Source of the DNA: Conexibacter sp. S30A1
Lineage (GTDB): Bacteria; Actinomycetota; Thermoleophilia; Solirubrobacterales; Solirubrobacteraceae
Direction of reading: 5' to 3'
NCBI RefSeq assembly: GCF_023330665.1
Contig: NZ_CP097127.1
Location: forward strand, 2,666,001 to 2,730,000
Length of the DNA: 64,000 nt
The translations under genes and the position numbers were made by a program. Below, piece after piece: positions 1 to 8,336 of this stretch. Positions within the stretch are counted from its first letter, which is position 1. Every line of letters begins with the position of its first letter. The notes under the pieces were generated by a model. It was not told where the DNA came from and made no database searches. It worked only from the letters and a program-made list of their open reading frames with translations.

Positions 1-2
1 TC

Positions 3-533
3 GGCGCGCAATTGGAGGTATCAGCATTCAACGCGCTGTATGGCAACCGTGTCGACGGCGTGTCCGCCGCGCGCCAGGATGAGCTGGCGCGGGAGAACCT
101 CGGGCTCGCAGCTGATGCGGCGGCACGCATCGGCGCCACGGTGCTGGTCGAGCCTGTAAGCGGGCCGAAACCGTATCCGCTACGCACTGCCGACCAGGCG
201 GTGGCGGTAGTCGAGGCGGTGCGGGGCACCGGCCACCCGAACGTGTGGTTCTTGTGTGATCTGTTCCACCTCGCCAACAACGGTGATGATGTCGGCCGAG
301 CCGTCGCCACCTACGTCGGGGTCACCGGCCATGTGCAGATCGCTGACTGGCCCGGTCGAAATGAACCCGGCACGGGCGACCTGGACCTCGGGCGGTACCT
401 AGGCGCCTTGGTCGACGGTGGGTATCGGGGGTGGGTCGGCCTAGAGTACAAACCGACCACCACCACGGAGGCAAGCCTAGGCTGGCTTCCACGAGAGCGC
501 CGGGCTACTCGACCGGCAGGAGCGCCCGCATGA
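3..533 (+). CDS. hyi: hydroxypyruvate isomerase, C-terminal part (5' end outside window)
   Basis: Open from the first codon of the window, so the N-terminus lies to the left. The visible part has the NALYGNR, LVEPVSG, FLCDLFHLANNGDD and GWVGLEYKPT segments of the hydroxypyruvate isomerase/TIM-barrel family, which interconverts hydroxypyruvate and tartronate semialdehyde. It ends in a short Arg/Ala-rich tail after SLGWLP. Its TGA (531-533) overlaps the ATG of the next gene (530) in an ATGA arrangement, so the two are probably translationally coupled. It is the first visible gene of a four-gene glyoxylate-to-glycerate operon, and that context supports the name. Confidence 0.88.
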   Translation, partial: GAQLEVSAFNALYGNRVDGVSAARQDELARENLGLAADAAARIGATVLVEPVSGPKPYPLRTADQAVAVVEAVRGTGHPNVWFLCDLFHLANNGDDVGRAVATYVGVTGHVQIADWPGRNEPGTGDLDLGRYLGALVDGGYRGWVGLEYKPTTTTEASLGWLPRERRATRPAGAPA

Positions 534-1414
534 GCAAAGTAGCATTCATCGGCCTGGGGATCATGGGCAGCCCGATGGCCGTTAATTTGCAGGTTGCAGG
601 CCATCAGGTGAGCGGTTACAACAAGCGCCGTGACACTACAGGGCCGTTGGTAGAGGCCGGTGGACGCAGGACCTCCTCAATCGCCGAGGCAGTCAGTGGC
701 GCCGAGGTGGTGGCGGTGATGGTGCCCGATTCGCCTGACGTGCAGGAGGTCCTAGCCGGACCCGGCGGCGTGTTCGACAATGCGGCACCCGGCACCCTAG
801 TGATTGACTTCTCGAGCATTCGTCCGGATGTCACGACCGCGCTAGCTGCCACCGCGAGGGAACGCGGCCTCAGGCTGCTCGATGCTCCGGTATCAGGCGG
901 TGAGGTGGGAGCCAGGAACGCTGCACTATCGATCATGGTGGGCGGCGCGGCCGAGGACTTCGCAGCGGCCAAGCCCATATTTGATGCGGTCGGCAAGACA
1001 GTCGTGCATGTCGGGCCGAGCGGGGCAGGCCAGACGGTCAAGGCCGCGAACCAGCTGATCGTTGGCGCCAACATTCAGGTGCTTGCGGAGGCGCTCGTGT
1101 TTCTTGAAGCTTACGGGGTTGACACCCAGGCGGCGATGGATGTGCTCGGCGGTGGCTTGGCCGGCTCGGCTGTGTTGAACCAGAAGCGCGAGAACATGCT
1201 GACCCGTTCGTTCGTCCCGGGCTTCAGGATCGACCTCCACCACAAGGATATGGGGATCGTCACCACAGCCGCGAGGGAGGCTGGCGTCGTGCTCCCAGTC
1301 GGAGCAACGGTTGCCCAATTGATGGTCTCGGCCCGTGCGTGTGGTGATGGCCACCTGGATCACTCGGGGCTGCTCCGCGGTGTCGAGAGACTTGCCGGGC
1401 GGGACGAGCGGTGA
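530..1414 (+). CDS. glxR: 2-hydroxy-3-oxopropionate (tartronate semialdehyde) reductase
   Basis: A 294-aa beta-hydroxyacid dehydrogenase. It has the N-terminal Rossmann motif FIGLGIMGSPMA, the substrate-binding signature DAPVSGGEVGA near residue 122, and the catalytic lysine segment GQTVKAANQL near residue 170. An in-frame extension reaches back to 431, but the ATG at 530 has an AGGAG seven bases upstream and starts directly with the Rossmann strand, so I use 530. It would reduce tartronate semialdehyde to D-glycerate with NAD(P)H. Position between hyi and gcl fixes the substrate; the family alone would not. Confidence 0.9.
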   Translation: MSKVAFIGLGIMGSPMAVNLQVAGHQVSGYNKRRDTTGPLVEAGGRRTSSIAEAVSGAEVVAVMVPDSPDVQEVLAGPGGVFDNAAPGTLVIDFSSIRPDVTTALAATARERGLRLLDAPVSGGEVGARNAALSIMVGGAAEDFAAAKPIFDAVGKTVVHVGPSGAGQTVKAANQLIVGANIQVLAEALVFLEAYGVDTQAAMDVLGGGLAGSAVLNQKRENMLTRSFVPGFRIDLHHKDMGIVTTAAREAGVVLPVGATVAQLMVSARACGDGHLDHSGLLRGVERLAGRDER

Positions 1415-1472
1415 CTGATGCAGATCACGGCACGCTCGGCTTTAGAGACACAAGGCCCACTGGAGGAGTGAC

Positions 1473-3239
1473 ATGTCACGCATGACCGCGGCACGGGCCG
1501 CAGTCCACATCTTGAAGGCGGAAGGCGCGACCCACCTGTTCGGGTTGCCTGGAGCCGCCATCAACCCGTTCTATAAAGCGCTCCAGGACGACGAGACACT
1601 TCGTCACACCCTTGCCCGGCACGTTGAGGGCGCGTCGCACATGGCCGAGGGCTACACCCGTGCGGCGCCCGGGAACATCGGCGTGTGCATCGGCACAAGT
1701 GGCCCAGCCGGAACCGACATGATCACCGGTCTCTATTCGGCAAGCGCCGACTCGGTCCCGATTCTCTGTATCACCGGTCAGGCTCCCGTCGCCAAGCTAC
1801 ACAAGGAAGACTTCCAAGCGGTTGACATTACGGCAATAGCTAGGTCGCTGACCAAAATGGCGGTAACGGTGCTTGAGCCGGCCCAAGTGCCTGGTGCGTT
1901 TCAGCAGGCCTTTCACCTTATGCGTTCCGGTCGGCCGGGCCCAGTTCTGATTGATCTGCCGATTGATGTTCAGCTGGCTGAGATTGAGTTCGACCCAGAC
2001 AGCTATCAGCCGCTGCCGGTCTACAAGCCACGGGCGAGCCGTGCGCAGATCGAGCGGGCGCTTGACATGCTGGGCGCTGCGGAGCGCCCACTGATCGTTG
2101 CCGGCGGTGGTGTCATCGGCGCCGACGCCACCGAGCTGCTGGTGGCGTTTGCGGAGCTGACGGGCGTGCCAGTCGTGCCGACGCTTATGGGCTGGGGCGC
2201 GATCCCCGACGACCACCCGCTCAACGCCGGGATGGTTGGTCTGCAGACCTCGCATCGATACGGCAATGCCTCGATGCTGGCGGCAGACTTCGTCCTCGGC
2301 ATCGGAAACCGATGGGCCAATCGCCACACTGGTGGGATTGACACCTACACCAAGGGACGTAAGTTCGTGCACGTTGACATCGAGCCAACCCAAATCGGGC
2401 GGGTGTTCGCGCCGGATTATGGGATCGTCTCCGATGCCCGGGCAGCACTCGAAATATTCGTGCAGGCGGCCACTGAACGCGAGCTGCCAGACCGTGCAAA
2501 GTGGGCGGCTGAGTGTAACGAGCGCAAGAGAACCATGTTGCGAAAAACCAACTTCGACAACATCCCGATCAAGCCGCAGCGCGTGTATCAGGAGATGAAC
2601 CGCGTCTTTGGTGAGGACGTCCGCTACGTGAGCACGATCGGTCTCTCGCAGATCCAAGCCGCACAAATGCTGCATGTGTACCACCCGCGGCACTGGATCA
2701 ACGCGGGCCAGGCGGGACCACTCGGTTGGACCGTGCCGGCTGCGCTGGGCGTAGCCAGTGCCGACCCAGAGGCGACTGTCGTGGCGCTGTCTGGGGATTA
2801 CGACTTCCAGTTTATGATCGAAGAACTCGCGGTCGGTGCTCAGTTCAATATCCCGTACATCCACGTCGTCGTAAACAACTCCTACCTCGGCTTGATCCGC
2901 CAATCACAGCGCAGCTTCGACATGGACTACTGCGTACAGCTATCGTTCGACAACATCAACGCACCGGAGCTTGGTGGCTACGGCGTCGATCACGTCAAGG
3001 TCGCCGAGGGCCTCGGCTGCAAAGCGTTGCGAGTGCTCGATCCTGCCGACATCGCTCCCGCACTGGAGCAGGCAAAGCAGCTAGCCGACGAGCACCGGGT
3101 GCCGGTGATCGTCGAGGCGATCCTCGAACGGGTCACGAACGTCTCGATGGGCACCGAGTTGGACAACGTAGTTGAGTTCGAACCGCTTCCGGAGAGCGCC
3201 GGCGATGCACCAGCGGCGGCGTACTCGCATCAGAACTGA
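1473..3239 (+). CDS. gcl: glyoxylate carboligase
   Basis: A 588-aa thiamine-diphosphate enzyme that condenses two glyoxylates to tartronate semialdehyde and CO2. It follows the family closely through [11 protein letters not shown] and [17 protein letters not shown]. Valine 51 replaces the glutamate that other ThDP enzymes use, which is the hallmark of glyoxylate carboligase. The cofactor motif [11 protein letters not shown]...NNSYLG lies near residues 433-475. GGAGG precedes the ATG. Its TGA shares one base with the ATG of the glycerate kinase gene (TGATG). Full length for the family. Confidence 0.95.
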   Translation: MSRMTAARAAVHILKAEGATHLFGLPGAAINPFYKALQDDETLRHTLARHVEGASHMAEGYTRAAPGNIGVCIGTSGPAGTDMITGLYSASADSVPILCITGQAPVAKLHKEDFQAVDITAIARSLTKMAVTVLEPAQVPGAFQQAFHLMRSGRPGPVLIDLPIDVQLAEIEFDPDSYQPLPVYKPRASRAQIERALDMLGAAERPLIVAGGGVIGADATELLVAFAELTGVPVVPTLMGWGAIPDDHPLNAGMVGLQTSHRYGNASMLAADFVLGIGNRWANRHTGGIDTYTKGRKFVHVDIEPTQIGRVFAPDYGIVSDARAALEIFVQAATERELPDRAKWAAECNERKRTMLRKTNFDNIPIKPQRVYQEMNRVFGEDVRYVSTIGLSQIQAAQMLHVYHPRHWINAGQAGPLGWTVPAALGVASADPEATVVALSGDYDFQFMIEELAVGAQFNIPYIHVVVNNSYLGLIRQSQRSFDMDYCVQLSFDNINAPELGGYGVDHVKVAEGLGCKALRVLDPADIAPALEQAKQLADEHRVPVIVEAILERVTNVSMGTELDNVVEFEPLPESAGDAPAAAYSHQN

Positions 3240-4387
3240 TGCCTCGTGTGCTCCTGGCCCCCGACAAGTTTAAGGGGACGCTGACAGCCGGTGAAGTGGC
3301 CGCTGGCCTCGCCGCAGGCATCCGTTCGCGGTGCCCGAGTGCCGACGTTGTGACGCTACCGATTGCCGATGGCGGCGACGGGTTGCTGGTTGCGTTTGAA
3401 GCCGCCGGGTTCGAACGCGTGGCGGTGCGTGCGACCGACGCGACGGGGCGTCTAGCACCGGCCTCGTATGTGCGAAGCGGGCAGGAGGCCATCGTCGAGA
3501 TGGCTGAGGTCGCTGGCTTTGGAAGGGCGCGTAGTCCACACGACCCGATGACGGCGAGTAGCCGGGGCGTCGGCGAGGCGATTGCTGCTGCGATCGAAGC
3601 GGGTTGCACCCGCGTGCTCGTTGGGATTGGTGGCAGCGCTTCGACGGACGGCGGTGTCGGGCTCGTGCAGGCGCTTGGCGCGCGAGTACTCGACGCAAAC
3701 GGGGCCGAGGTTGGCCCCGGGGGGCTCGGCGCTGGAAAAGCGGCCACGGTTGAGTTGGAGGGGCTATTTAAGCGATTGGGTGCAACACGCATTGAGGTGG
3801 CATGCGATGTCGACAACCCACTGACGGGGCCCGAGGGCGCGGCTGTCGTCTATGGCCCCCAGAAGGGGGCCGATCCTGACCAGGTCAGCCAGCTTGACGC
3901 AGCGCTGACGCGATGGGCGGACGTCGTTACCGCGGCGACCGGCATCGACTACCGCAATGAACCAGGTACCGGCGCCGCCGGTGGGGTCGGCTTCGCCGCC
4001 TTAGCGATCCTTCAGGCACAGTTACGACCCGGCGCCGAGTTGATGCTCGAGCGTCTCGGATTCCGCGAAGCTGTGGCTGAAGCCGACCTAGTCGTAACCG
4101 GCGAGGGCTCGCTGGACGAACAGACCTTGCGAGGCAAGGCGCCCGCCGCCGTGGCGTCTGCTTCGCACGCTGCCGGGGTGCCGGTCGTCGCAGTGGCAGG
4201 CCGTTGCTCCCTTGATGAAGGACGGCTCCGTTCGGCGGGTTTCGACGATGTGTACACGCTGGTCGACGAAGCTTCGACGCCGCAACAGGCGCTTGACGAC
4301 CCGACCTCGCTACTGCGTCAGATCGGTTTCCGGCTCGCCGGTCGCGTTGTATGTGGGGCGGCCGCGCATCAGGCGAGGTCGCGGTGA
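3239..4387 (+). CDS. glxK: glycerate kinase (GarK/GlxK family)
   Basis: A 382-aa protein beginning with the family's N-terminal motif LLAPDKFKGTLTA, with the glycine-rich IADGGDGLL and GIGGSASTDGG segments and VVTGEGSLDEQT near residue 285. It phosphorylates D-glycerate and so feeds glyoxylate carbon into lower glycolysis. Members of this family usually make 2-phosphoglycerate, but the sequence cannot confirm regiochemistry. It is the last gene of the hyi-glxR-gcl-glxK operon. The following 75 bases contain a T-rich stretch (4439-4447) before the next gene. Confidence 0.92.
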   Translation: MPRVLLAPDKFKGTLTAGEVAAGLAAGIRSRCPSADVVTLPIADGGDGLLVAFEAAGFERVAVRATDATGRLAPASYVRSGQEAIVEMAEVAGFGRARSPHDPMTASSRGVGEAIAAAIEAGCTRVLVGIGGSASTDGGVGLVQALGARVLDANGAEVGPGGLGAGKAATVELEGLFKRLGATRIEVACDVDNPLTGPEGAAVVYGPQKGADPDQVSQLDAALTRWADVVTAATGIDYRNEPGTGAAGGVGFAALAILQAQLRPGAELMLERLGFREAVAEADLVVTGEGSLDEQTLRGKAPAAVASASHAAGVPVVAVAGRCSLDEGRLRSAGFDDVYTLVDEASTPQQALDDPTSLLRQIGFRLAGRVVCGAAAHQARSR

Positions 4388-4462
4388 TCGGTTCTCCAGC
4401 TTGAGCAACGATCCCGAACGGCTACGCGTTGCGGTTTCGTTTTTTTCGATTAGCATGTGGTC

Positions 4463-4966
4463 ATGTCTTCTTCCGCTGCTTCTCGGTCGGCGGCGGGCGG
4501 CTCCAGGACCTACCTGCCGTCTGCCGAGACCGAGTCCGAGACTAAGAGGTTCACAGAGTTCCTCGAATCGCTTGCTACGGCTTCGAGTGTGCGCCCGGCG
4601 CTGGTCGGGCCTCACAACGAGGAGATTCCGCTTCCTCGGGAGGCGTTCGATGTGCTTTTGCAGGTCTATGAGGCGATGAGGCGTGGTCTTGCGATCCATG
4701 TCGCCCCTCTCAACGCGCAGCTGACCACACAGGAGGCTGCCGACTACCTCGGTATCTCGCGCCCGACGCTGGTGAAGTTGCTGGAGTCAGGCGCGATCAC
4801 CTTCACGAAGCCAGGGCGTCACCGGTATGTGCGCCTGGATGACCTCATCGCCTACGCCGAATCTGTCCGTGCTCGCCGCGCCGCGTCGCTTGATGCGCTG
4901 GCGCGGGACGCACACGACGCGGGTTTTTATGACCTGCTCGATTCGCCACCGCCGCAGACGCGGTGA
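4463..4966 (+). CDS. excisionase-type HTH protein, likely partner (antitoxin) of the PIN gene
   Basis: A 167-aa protein. Residues about 85-135 form a MerR/excisionase-type winged helix (LTTQEAADYLGISRPTLVKLLESG...GRHRYVRLDDLIAYAE). The N-terminal 80 residues are Ser/Thr/Glu-rich and unassigned. GTG 4457 lies two codons upstream; I chose ATG 4463. It ends three bases before the ATG of the PIN-domain gene, the usual order of an HTH-antitoxin/PIN-toxin pair in actinobacteria. The pairing is inference from family habit and spacing. The gene itself is intact although its partner is disrupted. Confidence 0.75.
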   Translation: MSSSAASRSAAGGSRTYLPSAETESETKRFTEFLESLATASSVRPALVGPHNEEIPLPREAFDVLLQVYEAMRRGLAIHVAPLNAQLTTQEAADYLGISRPTLVKLLESGAITFTKPGRHRYVRLDDLIAYAESVRARRAASLDALARDAHDAGFYDLLDSPPPQTR

Positions 4967-5273
4967 TGTATGCGCTTCCCGGTTTTCCTGGACGCCAACG
5001 CGCTGTATCCCGCGTCCCTGGCTGACACGCTGCTGCGCCTCGCGGAGGCGGAGGTCATCCGACCGCATTGGTCCGATGAGGTGATGCTTGAGTTGGAGCG
5101 CAACCTGGCTAAGGCGATTGGCGCCAAGGCCGCGCGGAGAGGTTGTCCCAGACTCTGTAGAAATTGAGGTGGCGGTCCTCCCGCCCTCGTCCGCTCCGTT
5201 TGGGAGCGTGTAGGGCGTCTAAGTCAATCCGTCGGAGTTCGCTGCTCCGGCGACGAGAACAGGAGGAACCGCC

Positions 5274-5483
5274 GTGAAGAAGCTACACGTTGGTGAGGTC
5301 GTTGAGGCTAATTCAGCATCGTTGATTCTGCCTGAGCAGGTGCAGGTCTCGCTTGCTGAGATCGCGGGCCAGGCGAGAGAGGGGCTGCTTGCGTTGGCTG
5401 TCAGCGCGGGTTTGGCGGTGTTGCAGGAGACGATGGAGTGGGAGGTCGAGCAGGTCACGGGCCCGAAGGGCCGTCATGACTGA
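5274..5483 (+). CDS. IS256 transposase, N-terminal frame
   Basis: A 69-aa reading frame that starts at ATG after an AGGAGG and reads as the usual N-terminus of a mutator-type transposase, ending VLQETMEWEVEQVTG-PKGRHD. The rest of the protein continues in the +1 frame from 5476. The stop TGA (5481-5483) overlaps the ATG at 5476 in ATGACTGA, so the second frame could be translated by coupling. Alternatively a single-base indel has broken an originally continuous gene. Confidence 0.7.
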   Translation: MKKLHVGEVVEANSASLILPEQVQVSLAEIAGQAREGLLALAVSAGLAVLQETMEWEVEQVTGPKGRHD

Positions 5484-6579
5484 AGACCGGGCGGCGTATC
5501 GGCATGGGCATACCGCTGGTGAGGTGACGCTCGGCGGTCGACGTGTGCAGGTCAGCCGTCCGCGGGTCAGGAGCGTCGCTGAGGGCCAGGAGATCGCGCT
5601 TGCAACCTACCGGCAGTTCACCGCCCGCGACCCGCTTTGTGAGGTGATGTTGGAGCGGATGCTCGCGGGGGTGTCTGCCCGTAAGGCGCGGCGGGTGGAT
5701 GAGCCCGTCGGGAAGGACATCAGAGCGCATGGCCGTTCGACGTCAAAGAGCTCGGTGTCACGCGCGTTCGTGGCTGGGACACGAAGTGCGCTTACCGAGC
5801 TGCTCAGCCGGGATCTGTCCGATGTCGAGCTGGCGGTGCTGTTCATCGACGGGATCGACCTTGCGGATACGACCAACGTGGTCGCGCTCGGGATCACGAC
5901 TGATGGCGTGAAGGTGCCGCTCTCGCTGCGCGAAGGCTCGACTGAGAACACAACCGTCGTGACCGCGCTGCTGGCCGATCTGGTTGATCGCGGCCTGCGG
6001 CTCACAGACCAGCAGCTCTACGTGCTTGATGGCGCCAAGGCGTTGCGCAAGGCGGTGCGTGACGTCGCTGGGCAGCGGGCGCTGGTGCAACGCTGCCAGG
6101 TCCACAAGGCAAGGAATGTGTGCGGGCACCTGCCCGAGCACCAGCGCGCCTGGGTGCAAGCGAAGCTTCGCAAAGCCTGGTCAGAGCCCGATCACAGCAA
6201 GGCGCTTACCTCGCTGGGGGCGCTCGCCTCACAGCTTGAGAAGACCCACCCCGACGCCGCCGGCTCGCTGCGGGAGGGCATGGAGGAGACCCTCACGCTC
6301 ACCCGCCTGGGTATCGACGGTGCGCTGGCACGCACGCTGAGATCAACCAACAGCATCGAGAGCATGTCAGGCACCGTCCGCACCACACAGCGCAACGTCA
6401 AACGCTGGCGTGACGGCGACATGCGCTTGCGGTGGACCGCCGCCGGGATGGCCGAAGCGGCCGCGCACTTCAACCGCGTCAAAGGCCACCGCGACCTGCC
6501 CAAGCTCCACGACGCGATCCAGCGAGAGCTACACCCGACGATCCCGACCGCGCAGGCCGATACCCTCAAAGCTGCCTAG
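5476..6579 (+). CDS. IS256-family (mutator-type) transposase, main part
   Basis: A 367-aa catalytic part. It shows AYRHGHTAGEVTLGGRRVQV, the first acidic residue in LFIDGIDLAD, the second in YVLDGAKALRKAV, the conserved VQRCQVHKARNV, and the final acidic residue in STNSIESMSGTVR, followed by RWRDGDMRLRW. In frame it extends back to 5353, but that stretch antisenses the N-terminal frame and looks non-coding. ATG 5476 overlaps the stop of the upstream frame. It would catalyse cut-and-paste or circle-mediated transposition of the flanking IS if the two parts work together or if frameshifting occurs. Confidence 0.85.
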   Translation: MTEDRAAYRHGHTAGEVTLGGRRVQVSRPRVRSVAEGQEIALATYRQFTARDPLCEVMLERMLAGVSARKARRVDEPVGKDIRAHGRSTSKSSVSRAFVAGTRSALTELLSRDLSDVELAVLFIDGIDLADTTNVVALGITTDGVKVPLSLREGSTENTTVVTALLADLVDRGLRLTDQQLYVLDGAKALRKAVRDVAGQRALVQRCQVHKARNVCGHLPEHQRAWVQAKLRKAWSEPDHSKALTSLGALASQLEKTHPDAAGSLREGMEETLTLTRLGIDGALARTLRSTNSIESMSGTVRTTQRNVKRWRDGDMRLRWTAAGMAEAAAHFNRVKGHRDLPKLHDAIQRELHPTIPTAQADTLKAA

Positions 6580-7326
6580 AAATCACTGTCCGGACCGCTA
6601 CCGAAGTTCAACAGCGAACGGGACATCCTCCGCGCGGAAGCGTCGGGTGACGATGGAGGCTGCGTTTCCGGAGGCGATGGTCACGGGATATGAGGGGCTG
6701 ATCGACGGGATGGAGAACGACCCGAAGGATCGCCATGTCCTTGCCGCGGCCGTTCACTCCGGTTGCGACTTGATCGTCACATTCAACGTCAAGCATTTTC
6801 CCGAGGACGCGCTGAGGCATCACGATCTCGTCGCCGTTCATCCCGATGAGTTTCTTCTTGACCAGTTGGACCTCTATCCACGAGCCGTCGAGTGGACGCT
6901 GATGCGCCAGGCGGCGGCAACGGCGAGGCCAACATTGACGAGCCTTCAGCTCGTCGAGAGCTTCGAGAAGATCCAACTCAGGGGTTTCGCGGCAGAGTTG
7001 CGTCGTCGGATGCCGGCCCTGTCTGAGCAGAGCTAACAGGACGGCGAACTGCCAATCTCAGGCGGGCGGCGAGTCGAAATGGCAAAGCGGCAGCCGACCG
7101 TCACTGAGCGGCAGCTCTGCCGCGCGCGTTGGGTACCCGGCCTGCCGGCCCCACAGTCGACGCCGTCTGCCCGGCCGCGTCTGACAGAGACCTGCTGCCG
7201 GTCGACCTGGTCATGCGCCCAGTGGGGGGGTACCGCAGCGTTGCGTCGCTCGCGTTGTGGTTCTGCGCTTGCGCACGTCGCGTAGTTGCTGGCCAGCCGT
7301 TTCGGCGACCTGGGTGGTGGTGCAGC

Positions 7327-7368
7327 CTCTTAATCCCAAGGTTGCAGGTTCGATTCCTGCACGGCCCA
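7327..7368 (+). other. 3' half of tRNA-Lys(CTT), probable integration scar
   Basis: From the anticodon loop CTCTTAA (7327-7333) onward it reads as a normal tRNA-Lys: variable region, T arm GCAGG-TTCGATT-CCTGC and acceptor strand ACGGCCC plus discriminator A. The sequence upstream cannot form the anticodon stem, D arm or 5' acceptor strand (a GGGCCGT partner is missing). It is therefore a 3' half, as left at the distal end of an element that recombined in a tRNA gene. The element would lie to the left. Confidence 0.72.
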
Positions 7369-7375
7369 CTCGCAG

Positions 7376-7402
7376 AAGCCCCGCAAAAGCGGGGCTTTTC
7401 TC
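7376..7402 (+). terminator. rho-independent terminator behind the tRNA-Lys fragment
   Basis: Perfect 9-bp stem AAGCCCCGC / GCGGGGCTT with an AAAA loop, followed by TTTTCT. It sits eight bases after the tRNA 3' end and is probably the original terminator of the tRNA gene. Confidence 0.85.
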
Positions 7403-7552
7403 GTTTCCGCTTGTCTTTCGGGTGCAATTCTGTTAGCTCGAGTCCGCTTGTTGAGTCCGGTTGGTGGTGTCGGCGTCCGCGCACCACGGTGTTGAGCGCC
7501 ACCATGTCGGAAAGCAGCGGCGCTCAACAGGCGCAAGGCCTCGGGCTCATTG

Positions 7553-8320
7553 TCAGGACTCGGTCGCCGGTGTGCTGGGTGGCGGTCCACCGGGTGGATG
7601 GGGACCGTTGGTGATCTGCGGATCTTGGGCAGTGGCGCTGGTCATATCGGTCTGCCGGCGCCGCAGGTGAGACACGTTGGGGATTGCTACATCGGCCGCG
7701 CTCGGTAGGCCCAAACCGTAGTGCAGGCCGGCCAGCCGCATGCCGAAGCAGACCGCGGCACCAACTATCGGGAACACGATTGTGTGATCGCCGGCGTGAT
7801 AGGCGCTCACCACGATCCCGGCGCCGATGAGCGCAGGTATTGCGTAAAGGCCTCCGCGCAGGACCACCGGGATCTCGCCTACCAGGACATCGCGCAGCAT
7901 GCCGCCGCCGATGCCGGTGATAGCTCCGATGATGATCGCGTCGACCACGCCAAGTCTATGCGCCAACGCGTTGGCCGCGCCAGTCACGCAGAACAGTGCG
8001 AGACCAGCCGCATCGAGCACATCGATCGGGCGCTGCAGACGCGTGATCGTCGCGTGGGTGAGAGCTGCGATCAGCCCGGCGCCTCCTGCGACGGCCAGGT
8101 ATCGCCAGTCACGAAAGGTGGTTGGTGGGATACCTATCAGCACGTCGCCGATCGTGCCTCCTGTGATGCCGACAACCACACCGAGCACAACCGCTCCAAA
8201 CAGATCGAGCTGGGCACGCACGCCGGCCATCCCGCCGCTCAGCCCGAACACGAACGTTCCGAGCAGGTTGAGAATCAGAAGCAGGGTCGGGTCGAATCCC
8301 GGCAGCAGTGATTTGGCCAT
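7553..8320 (-). CDS. TRIC-type (UPF0126) membrane cation channel
   Basis: A 255-aa hydrophobic protein with about seven membrane segments. The two halves are related: GITGGTIGDVLIG in the first and GIGGGMLRDVLVG in the second, the glycine-rich hairpins of the YadS/UPF0126 family, which forms trimeric cation channels. A hydrophilic, Pro-rich tail of about 45 residues follows the last helix. The start is an ATG with GGAGG-like sequence upstream (reverse of 8322-8335), 16 bases after the end of the amidohydrolase gene, so the two probably form one transcript. Confidence 0.88.
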   Translation of the reverse strand: MAKSLLPGFDPTLLLILNLLGTFVFGLSGGMAGVRAQLDLFGAVVLGVVVGITGGTIGDVLIGIPPTTFRDWRYLAVAGGAGLIAALTHATITRLQRPIDVLDAAGLALFCVTGAANALAHRLGVVDAIIIGAITGIGGGMLRDVLVGEIPVVLRGGLYAIPALIGAGIVVSAYHAGDHTIVFPIVGAAVCFGMRLAGLHYGLGLPSAADVAIPNVSHLRRRQTDMTSATAQDPQITNGPHPPGGPPPSTPATES

Positions 8321-8336
8321 AGGGTGCTGAAGGAGG

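Larger units (their letters stand above)
5139..6630 (+). mobile_element. IS256-family insertion sequence (1492 bp)
   Basis: Ends are imperfect inverted repeats. The left begins GAGGTTGTCCC and the right, read inward, GAGGATGTCCC, with further scattered matches over about 30 bp. It is flanked by 8-bp direct repeats CGCGCGGA at 5131-5138 and 6631-6638, as expected for IS256 elements (8-9 bp). It carries the mutator-type transposase in two overlapping frames. Reconstruction of the target PIN gene independently confirms both ends. Confidence 0.93.
4970..7036 (+). pseudogene. PIN-domain ribonuclease gene split by an IS256-family insertion
   Basis: The 5' exon (4970-5138) encodes MRFPVFLDANALYPASLADT with the first PIN acidic residue. 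The 3' part (6639-7036) encodes ENDPKDRHVLAAAVHSGCD and VTFNVKHFP, the second acidic cluster and C-terminal PIN motif. Removing 5139-6630 plus one copy of the 8-bp CGCGCGGA duplication joins the parts in frame, giving about 188 aa with the junction reading AARKRRVTM. The ancestral product was therefore a complete VapC-like PIN protein. As it stands the toxin cannot be made as one chain; the first part stops inside the IS. Confidence 0.85.

Noticed and set aside
1797..2903. 368-codon minus-strand open frame opposite gcl
   Set aside because: Mirror frame of a well-supported gene, with unusual composition.
7260..7376. Complete tRNA gene
   Set aside because: The anticodon, T arm and acceptor 3' strand are perfect but no 5' acceptor or D arm can pair, so only a 3' half is present.
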